Source of the DNA: Sphingomonas sp. A2-49
Lineage (GTDB): Bacteria; Pseudomonadota; Alphaproteobacteria; Sphingomonadales; Sphingomonadaceae
Direction: 5' to 3'
Assembly: GCF_025548555.1 (NCBI RefSeq)
Contig: NZ_JAJLPA010000019.1
Coordinates: forward strand, 1 to 64,000
DNA: 64,000 bases
The notes under the pieces were generated by a model, which saw only the letters and a program-made list of their open reading frames with translations, searched no databases and was not told the DNA's origin. The stretch's first letter is position 1, and every line of letters starts with the position of its first letter. Positions 25,373-34,391 of this stretch are shown here, piece by piece. The position numbers and the translations under genes are program-made.

Positions 25373-26713
25373 TTACCCCCGCTCGCGCAGGGCGATCCAG
25401 GCATAGGCGAACAAGATCGTCAGCGCCGCGGCGGCGGCCAGATAGGGGAGCGGCCTGGCGATTTCGTACAGGCCGACGCCGATCGAGGGGCCGAGCACGA
25501 AGCTGGCGCCGTTGACGCTGGTGACCTTGCCCGCCACCGACCCCTGCGCCGCGGCGCCGACCGCGAGGCTGGATCCCGCGGTGAACCCCGGCCGGGTAAA
25601 GCCGAAGCCGAGGTTGGCCAGCGCATAGGCGGTGGCGATGCCGTACAGCGACGTCGCGAGCCCGGTCAGCGCCACGCCCGCCGCCGCGAGGACGAGCCCG
25701 ACCAGCACCAGCCGGCGCGGGCTTAGGCCGAGCAGCGGGATCACGCCCCATTGCACCAGCAGCGCAGCGCCTGCGCCCATCATCAGCACGATCCCGGTCG
25801 GTTCCAGCGCCAGCGCGGGCGCGATGGCCAGCCGGTCGATGACGAGGAACCCGATCGCCTGGCTCGTCATCGCCTGCGCATGGCCCATCACCAGCCCGGC
25901 GATCATCCAGGCGCGGACGCGCGGGTCGAGATACCCGACATGCTCGACGTGCGGCTGCGTCGCGGCGGTGACGCTGGCACCGGTCGGGGCGCCGCCGATC
26001 GACGGATAGGCGGACGAGGCGCCGTGTTCGGGATGCGGCGCGGTCCGGTCGTCGGGCAGCATCAGCCGCACCGTGGTCCACACCGCCACGCCGAACAGCG
26101 CGAAGACGAAGGCGGGTCCGGCAAGACCGATCTCGATTCCGCGCACGCTGCCGAGCAGCAGGTAGGGCGCCACCGCCGGGCCGAGGATGGTCCCGAGCCC
26201 GAATGCGCTCGCCAGCAGGGTCAGCGCCCGGGTGCGATCCTCGCGGCTCGTTTCGCCGGCAACGAGCGCCTGCACGGCGGGCGGTGCGGCGGACCCGAAG
26301 GCGCCGTAGATCAGTCGCCCGGCGATGAAGAGGCCGAACGCCGCGGTGCCGCCGATCCAGCCGTTGATGCCGGCGGCCAGGAACACGCCGCACAGCCCGA
26401 GCGACACCGCGAACCCGCCCAGGCCGAGCAGGATCATCGAACGGCGCCCGCGCGTGTCGGACCGGCTGGCCCAGACGGGGGCTGCGATCACCCACAGCAG
26501 CGCCGACACCGAAAAGGCCGCCGCCACCGCCCGGTCCGCCACCCCGAGCGATCGGCCGAGCGCCGGCAGGATCGATTGCAGCGCGGTGTTGCCCGCGGCG
26601 ATCGTCAGCATCACGAGGAACATCAGCGCGAAGCGGCGGTCGATGCCGGCGCCGGGACGGGGGCGGGGGCCCCGTCGCGTGGCGGCATCCCGATCGGCGG
26701 CGATGCCGCTCAC
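25373..26713 (-). CDS. MFS transporter, TetA-like efflux type
   Basis: This 446-aa transporter has about 12 predicted membrane helices and the MFS loop motif between helices 2 and 3 (ASRSDTRGRRSMIL). A proline/threonine-rich central loop (about residues 205-245) separates the halves. Such proteins export drugs or metabolites by proton antiport; the substrate is not readable. The start is GTG 26713, which forms a GTGA overlap with the upstream monooxygenase-like gene and so suggests a two-gene operon. Confidence 0.82.
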   Translation of the reverse strand: MSGIAADRDAATRRGPRPRPGAGIDRRFALMFLVMLTIAAGNTALQSILPALGRSLGVADRAVAAAFSVSALLWVIAAPVWASRSDTRGRRSMILLGLGGFAVSLGLCGVFLAAGINGWIGGTAAFGLFIAGRLIYGAFGSAAPPAVQALVAGETSREDRTRALTLLASAFGLGTILGPAVAPYLLLGSVRGIEIGLAGPAFVFALFGVAVWTTVRLMLPDDRTAPHPEHGASSAYPSIGGAPTGASVTAATQPHVEHVGYLDPRVRAWMIAGLVMGHAQAMTSQAIGFLVIDRLAIAPALALEPTGIVLMMGAGAALLVQWGVIPLLGLSPRRLVLVGLVLAAAGVALTGLATSLYGIATAYALANLGFGFTRPGFTAGSSLAVGAAAQGSVAGKVTSVNGASFVLGPSIGVGLYEIARPLPYLAAAAALTILFAYAWIALRERG

Positions 26714-27033
26714 GCGGCGGTCCAGTCGTAGGCGCGGGTGACGGTGCAGACGATCGCGCGATAGCCGTCGTACCACCGGCCGCGGCCCGCATCGCGGATC
26801 GCGCGATGCTCGGGATCGTCGCGCCAGGCGGTGGCTGCGGCCTCGTCCGCCCAATAGCTGACGGTGATGCCCAGCCCGTCTTCGCCCCGCGCGCCGTCGA
26901 CGCCGCGATAGCCCGGCTGGCGCGCGGCGCGCGCATCCATCGCCGCGGCGGCGGCGGCATAGCCCGCCTCGTCGCGGCCGTTGCGCTGCGATACGAAGAT
27001 CACCGCGACCTCGCCGACCCGTCGCTCGTGCAT
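26710..27033 (-). CDS. antibiotic biosynthesis monooxygenase (ABM) domain protein
   Basis: This 107-aa ferredoxin-like-fold protein matches the ABM/HmoA type: VAVIFVSQRN at the start, QPGYRGVDGARGEDGLGITVSYW in the middle, and a final CTVTRAYDW. Members include quinol monooxygenases and heme-degrading enzymes. No heme ligand can be assigned here, so the reaction is open. A GGAGGGAG ribosome site precedes ATG 27033. It overlaps the MFS gene (GTGA), suggesting that the transporter exports a product or substrate of this enzyme. Confidence 0.75.
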   Translation of the reverse strand: MHERRVGEVAVIFVSQRNGRDEAGYAAAAAAMDARAARQPGYRGVDGARGEDGLGITVSYWADEAAATAWRDDPEHRAIRDAGRGRWYDGYRAIVCTVTRAYDWTAA

Positions 27034-27126
27034 CCCATCGTCTCCCTCCGCCGCCCTTCCTAGGCGTGCCGTTCCGCAGGGCAAGCGGGCCGTGCCGCGA
27101 CGAACCGTCTTGCTTTACGCAACCGC

Positions 27127-27142
27127 ACGTCTTGAAAGACGT
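27127..27142. promoter_or_regulatory. 7-bp inverted repeat in divergent promoter region
   Basis: ACGTCTT-GA-AAGACGT is a complete palindromic pair in the 181-bp region between the divergent ABM and methyltransferase genes. It is a candidate operator; no cognate regulator can be named. Confidence 0.3.
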
Positions 27143-27214
27143 TCGGGAAACGTGGCACGGGGAAGTCACCCGCGTGTTCGCGCGGAACGATCACGCGAGA
27201 ACGACAGGATTCCG

Positions 27215-27826
27215 ATGCCCAGTTCGACCACCGCCGCCCGGCGCCGTACCCGTCCCGCCGGCGTGCCGAGTCCGGTCGCGATGTTCTTCCAGGGGTTCCT
27301 GAAGCATCCGGTGATGGTGGGATCGATCATTCCCTCGTCCGACAAGCTGATCCGCAAGATGCTGAGCCCGGTCGACTGGGGCGCGTGCAAGCTGTTCGTC
27401 GAATACGGGCCCGGCGTCGGCACCTTCTGCCGCCCGATCCTCGAACGGATGGCGCCCGACGCGACGCTGATCGCGATCGACACCAACGGCGATTTCATCC
27501 GCTATCTCGACCATACGATCACCGATTCGCGCTTCGTCGCGGTCGAGGGGTCGGCGGCCGACGTCGAGCGGATCGTGCGCGAACACGGCCACGACCATGC
27601 CGATTATGTCCTGTCGGGCCTGCCCTTCTCCACCCTGCCCGCCGGCGTGGGGCCGGCGATCGCATCGGCGACGCATCGCGTCATCCGTCCGGGCGGCGCT
27701 TTTCTCGTCTACCAGTTCTCGCCGAAGGTGAAGGACTTCCTGACCCCGCACTTCCAGACGATCGACCACGACATGGAATGGTGGAACGTGCCGCCGGCGC
27801 AATTGTACTGGGCCTGGAAGGACTGA
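27215..27826 (+). CDS. PmtA-like SAM-dependent methyltransferase
   Basis: This 203-aa class I methyltransferase has the SAM-binding motif VEYGPGVGTFCRPIL and the motif II-III region ATLIAIDTN. The N-terminal FFQGFLKHPVMVGSIIPSS region is shared with rhizobial/sphingomonad phospholipid N-methyltransferases (PmtA), which convert phosphatidylethanolamine to phosphatidylcholine. rRNA adenine methylases (KsgA) share the fold, but their NPPY-type motif is replaced by LSGLPFSTL, typical of PmtA. Start ATG 27215 follows AGGA. It is followed by the MarR gene. Confidence 0.75.
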   Translation: MPSSTTAARRRTRPAGVPSPVAMFFQGFLKHPVMVGSIIPSSDKLIRKMLSPVDWGACKLFVEYGPGVGTFCRPILERMAPDATLIAIDTNGDFIRYLDHTITDSRFVAVEGSAADVERIVREHGHDHADYVLSGLPFSTLPAGVGPAIASATHRVIRPGGAFLVYQFSPKVKDFLTPHFQTIDHDMEWWNVPPAQLYWAWKD

Positions 27827-27845
27827 GGACCCAAGATCAGAACGG

Positions 27846-27858
27846 GACAGTTTCTGTC
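27846..27858. promoter_or_regulatory. short palindrome upstream of marR-type gene
   Basis: GACAG-TTT-CTGTC lies 57 bp before the MarR start and 20 bp after the methyltransferase stop. It could be a MarR autoregulatory operator or a weak hairpin after the methyltransferase gene. Confidence 0.3.
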
Positions 27859-27914
27859 GGTCGCCCTGCGATCCGGTCTTTCAATCGATCGCATACTAGG
27901 GTAGCGCGTCCGTT

Positions 27915-28400
27915 ATGGACGCACCGAAGCTCTCGTCGGCCTTGTTTCTGCATGATGCAGCGATTCGGCGCGGCATGGAGCTGATGATCTTCGCGCAGTC
28001 CCGCTTCGTGCGCAGTGCCGACGAAAAGCTGGCGGAGATCGGGCTGGGGCGCGCCCATCATCGCGCGATGTATTTCATCGGTCGCAAGCCCGACATCACG
28101 GTCGGCGAATTGCTGACGCTGCTCGGCGTCACCAAACAATCGCTCGGCCGGGTGATGAAGGATCTGGTCGACCGCGAACTGGTGCAGATGCGCCACGGCG
28201 ATCTCGACCGCCGCCATCGCCTGCTGCGGCTGACCGATGCCGGCGTGGTGCTGGAAACGTCGTTGTACGAAGAGCAGCGCGAGAAGATGGCGAAGGCCTA
28301 TTCGTGCGCGGGGCAGGATGCGGTCGCGGGCTATTGGACCGTATTGGAGGCGCTGATCCCCGAAGCGGCGCGCGTCCACGTCGATGCGCTGGGGCGATAG
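27915..28400 (+). CDS. MarR family winged-helix regulator
   Basis: This 161-aa protein has the MarR helical dimer arms and winged helix: ITVGELLTLLGVTKQSLGRVMKDLVDRELV followed by the wing DLDRRHRLLRLTDAG, whose DxRRHRLLRLT is the family signature. Target genes are unknown; the neighbouring methyltransferase and the hydrolase gene are candidates. ATG 27915 is the only good start. The hydrolase gene begins 72 bp downstream in the same direction. Confidence 0.88.
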   Translation: MDAPKLSSALFLHDAAIRRGMELMIFAQSRFVRSADEKLAEIGLGRAHHRAMYFIGRKPDITVGELLTLLGVTKQSLGRVMKDLVDRELVQMRHGDLDRRHRLLRLTDAGVVLETSLYEEQREKMAKAYSCAGQDAVAGYWTVLEALIPEAARVHVDALGR

Positions 28401-28472
28401 CGCGCCGCGTTAACCGCTTGCCGGCGCGGCCGGTGCCGCTAGCATAGGTCATCCTTCCTGCCGGAGACACCC

Positions 28473-30437
28473 ATGCGCCATTCCGTCCTGCTCCTGACCA
28501 CCATCGCCATGCTGTCGGGAGGCGTGCAGGCGCAGGAACGGCAAAAGGCGCCGGCCCGGCCGTCGGGCGGCGATGCCGCGGGCCAGACGACGCCGACGGG
28601 CGACATCCCCGCGCAGTTCAGGCTGGTCGATACCGCCAACGATTATATCAAGCGCGAGGTCATGGTCCCGATGCGCGACGGGACGAAGCTGTACACCGTC
28701 ATCGTCATCCCCAAGGGCGCGACCAACGCCCCGATCGTGCTGACCCGCACGCCCTACAACGCCAAGGCGCGCGCCAGCCGCAGTACCAGCGCGTCGATGC
28801 TCGCGACGCTGCCGCTCGCCGACGAGGCGTTCGTGCGCGGCGGCTACATCCGCGTCTATCAGGACGTGCGCGGCAAATACGGGTCGGAGGGCGATTATGT
28901 CGTGACCCGGCCGGTGATCGGGCCGCTCAATCCGACGAAGGTCGACCACGTCACCGACGCCTATGACACGATCGACTGGCTGGTGAACAAGGCGAACCTG
29001 CCCCAGTCGAACGGCCGCGTCGGCATGATCGGATCGTCCTACGAAGGGTTCACGGTCGTCATGGCGCTGCTCGCGCCGCATCCCGCGCTGAAGGTCGCGG
29101 CGCCCGAATCGCCGATGATCGACGGCTGGATGGGCGACGACTGGTTCCATTATGGCGCCTTCCGCCTCGCCAATATCGCATGGCTGGGGGGACAGACCGG
29201 TTACAAGGGCGGCGGCACCGTGCCGCCGACCGGCGGCTGGGACGATTACGACAATTTCCGCGAGGTCGGATCGGCGGGCGACTGGGCGAAGAAGTCGGGC
29301 TACGACCAACTGCCCTATTGGACGCGGATGTCGCAGCACCCGGCCTATGATGCGTTCTGGCAGGGGCAGGCGCTCGACACGATGCTCGCCGCCAATCCCT
29401 CCAACGTGCCGACGATCTGGGAACAGGGATTGTGGGACCAGGAGGATATGTACGGCGCGATCACCAGCTGGGAAGCGCTCAAGGCGAAGGGCAAGATCGG
29501 CAACAATTTCCTGGTGATGGGGCCGTGGCGGCACAGCCAGGTCAACCGCGAGGGGCGCAGCCTGGGGCCGTTCCAGTGGAACGGCGACACCGCCGCCCAA
29601 TTCCGCGAACAGATGGTGCTGCCGCTGTTCGACCAGTATCTGAAGGACGGGCCGGCCGCGAACCTGCCCGCCGCGGCGATCTACAACACCGGCGAGAACC
29701 ATTGGGATCGCCTCGCCAACTGGCCGCTCGCCTGCGAGACCGGCTGCGCGGCGTCGTTGAAGCCGATCTACCTCCAGGCGGACGGCGGGCTCGGCTTCGC
29801 CAAGGGTGCGGCGGGCGGCGACAGCTACGTCTCGGATCCCGCCAAGCCGGTGCCGCACCTGCCGCGGCCGGTCAATTTCAACGACGGCCGCTGGGGCGAC
29901 TGGCTGGTCAGCGACCAGCGCCACGCCGACGGCCGGCCCGACGTGATGACCTATACGACGCCGGTGCTCACCGCGCCGATGCGCGTGTCGGGCGCGCCGA
30001 TCGCCGATATCTATGCCGCGACGACCGGCACCGACGGCGATTTCGTGGTGAAGGTGATCGATGTCTTCCCGGCCGAGAATGCGACCGATCCCAAGATGGG
30101 CGGATACCAGCTGCCGATCAGCCTCGACATCTTCCGCGGCCGCTATCGCGACAGCTTCGCGAAGCCGTCCGCGATCCCCGCCGGCAAGGTGCAGCATTAC
30201 AAATTCCGCCTGCCGACGGTGAACCACGTCTTCCAGCCGGGGCACCGGGTGATGGTGCAGGTGCAGTCGAGCCTGTTCCCGCTCTATGACCGCAATCCGC
30301 AAACCTATGTGCCCAACATCTTCTTCGCCAGGCCGGGGGATTATCGCAAGGCGACGGTAACGCTGCGCCGCGGCGGCGCGACGCCCAGCGCGGTGCTGCT
30401 GCCGGTGGTGCCGGTGGCGCAGCCGCAGGCCCGGTAA
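28473..30437 (+). CDS. CocE/NonD family X-Pro dipeptidyl-peptidase-like hydrolase, exported
   Basis: This 654-aa secreted alpha/beta hydrolase has a signal peptide (MRHSVLLLTTIAMLSGGVQA) and the CocE/X-Pro DPP fold: RDGTKLYTVIVIPKG, the nucleophile motif GSSYEG, and a C-terminal jelly-roll (MRVSGAPIADIYAATTGTDG). Family members cleave esters and acyl groups of cocaine, glutaryl-7-ACA or N-terminal X-Pro dipeptides. The real substrate cannot be inferred. The length is normal. Its stop codon lies inside the first unit of a four-unit 12-bp repeat at the convergent junction. Confidence 0.87.
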   Translation: MRHSVLLLTTIAMLSGGVQAQERQKAPARPSGGDAAGQTTPTGDIPAQFRLVDTANDYIKREVMVPMRDGTKLYTVIVIPKGATNAPIVLTRTPYNAKARASRSTSASMLATLPLADEAFVRGGYIRVYQDVRGKYGSEGDYVVTRPVIGPLNPTKVDHVTDAYDTIDWLVNKANLPQSNGRVGMIGSSYEGFTVVMALLAPHPALKVAAPESPMIDGWMGDDWFHYGAFRLANIAWLGGQTGYKGGGTVPPTGGWDDYDNFREVGSAGDWAKKSGYDQLPYWTRMSQHPAYDAFWQGQALDTMLAANPSNVPTIWEQGLWDQEDMYGAITSWEALKAKGKIGNNFLVMGPWRHSQVNREGRSLGPFQWNGDTAAQFREQMVLPLFDQYLKDGPAANLPAAAIYNTGENHWDRLANWPLACETGCAASLKPIYLQADGGLGFAKGAAGGDSYVSDPAKPVPHLPRPVNFNDGRWGDWLVSDQRHADGRPDVMTYTTPVLTAPMRVSGAPIADIYAATTGTDGDFVVKVIDVFPAENATDPKMGGYQLPISLDIFRGRYRDSFAKPSAIPAGKVQHYKFRLPTVNHVFQPGHRVMVQVQSSLFPLYDRNPQTYVPNIFFARPGDYRKATVTLRRGGATPSAVLLPVVPVAQPQAR

Positions 30438-30477
30438 CCGTCCCGGTAACCGGCCCGGTGACCGTCCCGGTGACCGG
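30430..30477. repeat. four tandem 12-bp repeats between convergent genes
   Basis: Units are CCCGGTAACCGT, CCCGGTAACCGG, CCCGGTGACCGT and CCCGGTGACCGG. Each contains the palindrome GGTNACC. The array fills the space between the hydrolase stop codon and the kinase stop codon and alternates in a two-by-two pattern (A/A/G/G and T/G/T/G), implying successive duplications. Confidence 0.85.
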
Positions 30478-30482
30478 CGCCG

Positions 30483-32036
30483 TCAGTCCGCGGCGCGGGG
30501 CAGGGTGACGACGAAGGTCGTGGCCGGTGCCGCGACCCGGTCGATCGTGCCGCCCCCCGCCTCCAGCAGCGATCGCGCGATCGACAGGCCGAGGCCCGTG
30601 CCGCCCTCGGCGCGGCGGGTGGTGAAGAAGGGTTCGAACAGGCGGGCGGCGTCGGCGGGCGCGATGCCGGGGCCGTCGTCGGCAACGTGGAGGACGACCG
30701 CGGCGCCGATCGTGCCGGTGACCTGCACCCGGCCGGCCCCGGCCTGGCGCGCATTGTCGAACAGCGTCGCCAGCGCGGTCTCGATCGTCGCGGCGGGCAA
30801 AGCGACCGGCGGCGGCGTCGCGGCCCACGTCACGGCGATCGCCAGCCCTTCGCCGCGCCATGCGTCGGCGGTGCGGGCGACGACCGGCGCCGGATCGGTC
30901 GCATCGTCGGCGGGCGCCGCCATGTCCGCCCGCGCCAGCTCGAGCAGCCGCGTGACGAGCAGCGCCAGCCGGCCGGCGTCGGCGTCGGCATTGGCGAGGA
31001 AGCGGCGGCGGTCCGCCGCGGCCATGTCGGGATGGTCCTGCATCAGCTCGATCGCGCCGCGGATGCCGGCCAGCGGCGTCTTGAATTCGTGGCTGACCGC
31101 ATAAGCGAAATCGCGCAGGTAGCGGGACCGGTGGTCGATCGCGGCGGTCATCGCCGCGAAATCGGCGTAGAGGCCCTGGATCTCGACCGCGGCGGTCGGC
31201 GGCACCTCGGGGACGCTGCCGCGGCCGCTCGCGACCGCCCGCGTTGCCTGGCCCAGCCGTTCGATCGGCCGCGTCACCCCGCGCGAGATCACGCCGCTCA
31301 GCACGACGAGCAACGCGAAGATCGCGGCGATGCCAATCGCGATCTTGCCGCGATCCTCGTACAATCCGCGGAACAGGGCGCGCGCGGATCGCGACAGCAG
31401 CAGCACGCCGACGACGCGCCCGCCGACGACGATCGGCCGGGCGTGGTGGACGCGGATCGCGGCGGCGCGCGACAGCCATTCGAAGCGATAGACCGCCCGA
31501 TAGGCGCCGTTGCGGCGCAGCACCGTCTGCGGTCGGCCGTGCAACGCCGCCGCGACCTCGGGCAGGGCGGCATAGCTGCCACCGGTCGCGCCCGTCCCGA
31601 CGATCGTGCCGCGCGCATCGAGCAGCCGGATCCCCGCCAGCGTCGTCATCCGCGTCGCGCGCAGGATCGGCGCCAGCCGCGGCGCGGCGGCGACGGCATC
31701 GGGTGCCACGGCCTGCGCCCGCGCCGGCGCCGGCCGCTCGGGCAGGATCGGCGTCAGGCTGAGGTCGACGCCGTCGTCCGGCGGCACCGGCTGCCGTGGA
31801 TAAAGCGCGCCGCCGGTCGCGCCCGGCCATTGCGCCGCGGTTGCGGCAGCGAGCGCGGCCCCTTGCGCGACCAGCTCCGCCTCGGTCTGGCGGACGAGCG
31901 TGTTTTCATAGACGCGCAGGAACACCGCGCCGAACCCCGGCAGCGCCGCGACGAGGAACAGCGTCGCGAACAGGATCGTGCGTAACCGCAGCCGCGGCCA
32001 GTGCCGCCGCACCCAGGGTCGCAGGGCGGCGATCAT
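30483..32036 (-). CDS. membrane sensor histidine kinase
   Basis: This 517-aa kinase has two membrane helices (about residues 21-41 and 250-270) around a ~200-residue periplasmic sensor region, a HAMP-like linker, the H-box FAYAVSHEFKTPLAGIRG, and the ATPase lid motifs DDGPGI and GGTGLGLS. It presumably phosphorylates the receiver encoded just upstream. The start ATG 32036 overlaps the regulator stop (ATGA), so expression is coupled. The signal is unknown; the DUF4173 membrane protein in the same operon is a candidate partner. Confidence 0.9.
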   Translation of the reverse strand: MIAALRPWVRRHWPRLRLRTILFATLFLVAALPGFGAVFLRVYENTLVRQTEAELVAQGAALAAATAAQWPGATGGALYPRQPVPPDDGVDLSLTPILPERPAPARAQAVAPDAVAAAPRLAPILRATRMTTLAGIRLLDARGTIVGTGATGGSYAALPEVAAALHGRPQTVLRRNGAYRAVYRFEWLSRAAAIRVHHARPIVVGGRVVGVLLLSRSARALFRGLYEDRGKIAIGIAAIFALLVVLSGVISRGVTRPIERLGQATRAVASGRGSVPEVPPTAAVEIQGLYADFAAMTAAIDHRSRYLRDFAYAVSHEFKTPLAGIRGAIELMQDHPDMAAADRRRFLANADADAGRLALLVTRLLELARADMAAPADDATDPAPVVARTADAWRGEGLAIAVTWAATPPPVALPAATIETALATLFDNARQAGAGRVQVTGTIGAAVVLHVADDGPGIAPADAARLFEPFFTTRRAEGGTGLGLSIARSLLEAGGGTIDRVAAPATTFVVTLPRAAD

Positions 32037-32746
32037 CCCTCGCCGCAGGCGCCCAGGCGATAGCCGATGCCGGGTCGCGTCTCGATCAGGTCGCCGCCGC
32101 CGGCAGCGGCGAACTTGTGGCGCAGGTTGCGGATGTGGCTGTCGATCGTCCGGTCGGTGATCGCGAAACCGGGACCGTGCAGCCGGTCGATGATCGCGTC
32201 CCGGCTGAACACCTTGGCCGGCATCGACGCGAGCAGCCGCAGGATCGAGAATTCGGTGACGGTCAGCCCCACCTCCGCCCCGCCCCACAGCGCGCGCCAG
32301 CCGTCGAGGTCGAGCCGCAGCCGGCCGTGCTCGAGCCCGCGGCCATCCTCGATCGCGGGCGGGCGCGCGGCGGTGCGGCGCAGGATCGCCATCACCCGCG
32401 CCACCACCTCGCGCGGGGAAAACGGCTTTGTGACGTAATCGTCCGCGCCCAGCTCGATGCCGAGCACGCGATCGATCTCGTCGTCCCGGCTCGACAGGAA
32501 CAGGATCGGCACGTCGCCGTCCGCGCGCAGCCGGCGGCAGACCTCCAGCCCGTCCATCCGCGGCATGTTGATGTCGAGGATGACGAGACTGGGGCGATGC
32601 GCGCCGGCGAGCGCCAGCCCCGCCTCGCCATCGCCCGCCTCGATCGTGTCGAGTCCGGCCTTTTGCAGCGCGAAGACGAGCAGCTGGCGGATATGGGGGT
32701 CGTCGTCGACGATCAGGACGGTGCGCGGCATCGGACACAGGATCAT
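32033..32746 (-). CDS. OmpR/PhoB-type response regulator
   Basis: This 237-aa protein has an N-terminal receiver with acidic pocket DDD, phosphoacceptor Asp in ILDINMPRMDG, and Lys in VTKPFS, followed by an OmpR-type winged-helix domain ending TRPGIGYRLG. It pairs with the kinase that overlaps its 3' end. ATG 32746 has GGAGC upstream. It also overlaps the upstream DUF4173 gene by ATGA, so three genes form one coupled unit. The regulated genes are unknown. Confidence 0.92.
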   Translation of the reverse strand: MILCPMPRTVLIVDDDPHIRQLLVFALQKAGLDTIEAGDGEAGLALAGAHRPSLVILDINMPRMDGLEVCRRLRADGDVPILFLSSRDDEIDRVLGIELGADDYVTKPFSPREVVARVMAILRRTAARPPAIEDGRGLEHGRLRLDLDGWRALWGGAEVGLTVTEFSILRLLASMPAKVFSRDAIIDRLHGPGFAITDRTIDSHIRNLRHKFAAAGGGDLIETRPGIGYRLGACGEG

Positions 32747-34284
32747 CGTTGCGCTCCGTTCGTCAACCGCGTTGCGGGCGGGGGGACGATGCGGCCGTCG
32801 CAGCCGCGACCATCGGGCGCCGGGCGCAGCCGCTGCGGCTCGGCGCCGACCATCGCGCCCGCCTGGCCGAGGCGGCGGGCATCGCGCGCCGTCCAGCCGC
32901 GCCAGTCGCGCTGCGTTTCGAGCATGCCCGCCTGCGTCTGCCAGCGCAGGAAGGCGATGCGGTCGCGAACTGTCGCGTCCTTCGCATGGCGTTCGAGCCG
33001 CGCCAGTGCCACCAGCCCCTGCGGCCCGAGTCGGGCCAGATAGCACAGGTCGAGCGGCGGCCCCGCCCGGCCCTGCGCCAGCGCGACGTGCACATTCCAT
33101 GCCGCGGCGCTCGCGCCGAGGTCGACGATGCTCGCCCCGCCGAGCACCAGCGCGGCGCTAAGCGCGTTGGCGTTGACGAGCCACGCCGCCGATCGCGCGC
33201 GCAGCAGACGCCAGAGGATCAGTGCGAGGCCGATCCCCACCAGCGCCATCCACGCCATCGCCGCGAGGCGCAGCGTCGTCAGCGAATAGGCCGCGACGTA
33301 ATCGACCAGCCGCAGCGCGCTGGAGGCGACGAGCAGCAGGTTCTGCGCGATCCAGACGGTGACCAGCCGGCGGATCGCGGGGCTCGCCGCGGCGGCGCTG
33401 CCGGGGCGCAGCGTCGCGAGCACGAACACGCCGGCGAGCAGCGCGGTGACGATCAGCGCATAGGCGCCGCGATGCGCATAGTCCGCCATCGTGACCCCGG
33501 CGGGCAGCCCCGCGCCGCTCCACAGGAAAGCGAGGTCGAGCACGTTCTGCACCGCGAAGATCGCGTTGAACGTCGCCAGCGACAGCACCAGCGTCGTCGT
33601 CCCCGGCATGATGCGTATGACCGGATCGAGCGCGTCACCCGGCGTGGCGACGGGCAGGCGCGGGCGCAGCGTCGCCCAGATGGCGGTGAACACGATCCCG
33701 CCGATCGCGACCCGCCAGATCGTCGTGCCGAGATCGGGCAGCACCATCGTCGCAAGCGCGCGATCGATCAGCGGGTTGGCACTGGCGAACAGCGTCAGGA
33801 ACAGGCCGCCGCCGACCACCGGCAGCACCAGCATCGCGGCGATCGCGCGCGGCCCCGCGGTTTCGCCATGCTTCCGGCGCCGCGCGGCGCCGGCCCAGGC
33901 AAGGTCGCGCCACAGCCGCGGCACCGCGGACAGCGCATGCCGGACCAGCCGCGGCACCCAGCGCAGCGCATGGTCGAAACTGCGGTGCGGCAGCAGCGTC
34001 GCCAGCGAGAGCGCGATCGCGAACAGCAGCAGCGCAAGCGGGTTGGGATCGTCGACCAGCACCATGGCATAGCCCGCCGCCGCCAGCGCCGCGATCCGCG
34101 ACGGCCCGTGCCGCAGCACGACCGGCCGGGTCGATACCAGCGCCACGATCGCGGCCAGCGCCAGCAGCCCGAGCACGCTGCCGATCGCGCTGTCGGGATC
34201 AAAGATCGTTTCCGCGATCCCCACCACCCCTGCCGCCGCCGCGACCTTTGCGGCGAGCGGCATCGCCGTGCCCGTTCGTGTCAT
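32743..34284 (-). CDS. DUF4173 (DUF4153-like) polytopic membrane protein
   Basis: This 513-aa protein has about ten hydrophobic helices between residues 10 and 400 and a soluble ~110-residue C-terminal tail (YLARLGPQGLVALARLERHA onward). The helical pattern and segments such as FASANPLIDRAL and ALIVTALLAGVFVLAT fit the DUF4173 family. No function is established. It is the first gene of a coupled operon with a response regulator and a sensor kinase. GGAGG precedes ATG 34284. An accessory role in stimulus sensing is inference from context only. Confidence 0.75.
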   Translation of the reverse strand: MTRTGTAMPLAAKVAAAAGVVGIAETIFDPDSAIGSVLGLLALAAIVALVSTRPVVLRHGPSRIAALAAAGYAMVLVDDPNPLALLLFAIALSLATLLPHRSFDHALRWVPRLVRHALSAVPRLWRDLAWAGAARRRKHGETAGPRAIAAMLVLPVVGGGLFLTLFASANPLIDRALATMVLPDLGTTIWRVAIGGIVFTAIWATLRPRLPVATPGDALDPVIRIMPGTTTLVLSLATFNAIFAVQNVLDLAFLWSGAGLPAGVTMADYAHRGAYALIVTALLAGVFVLATLRPGSAAAASPAIRRLVTVWIAQNLLLVASSALRLVDYVAAYSLTTLRLAAMAWMALVGIGLALILWRLLRARSAAWLVNANALSAALVLGGASIVDLGASAAAWNVHVALAQGRAGPPLDLCYLARLGPQGLVALARLERHAKDATVRDRIAFLRWQTQAGMLETQRDWRGWTARDARRLGQAGAMVGAEPQRLRPAPDGRGCDGRIVPPPATRLTNGAQR

Positions 34285-34391
34285 GTCCCTGCCTCCATGT
34301 CCGGAAGCGTCGGTGATGACGTGGCGTGATCGAGTGGTGGCGGCATCCCCCGCCCGGACGTGGCGGGTATTCGGTGCAGATCCGGTGCAGC

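Noticed and set aside
27175..27215. GGAAC of an EcfG-type stress promoter before the PmtA-like gene
   Set aside because: No CGTT-type -10 is found at the required 16-17 bp distance.
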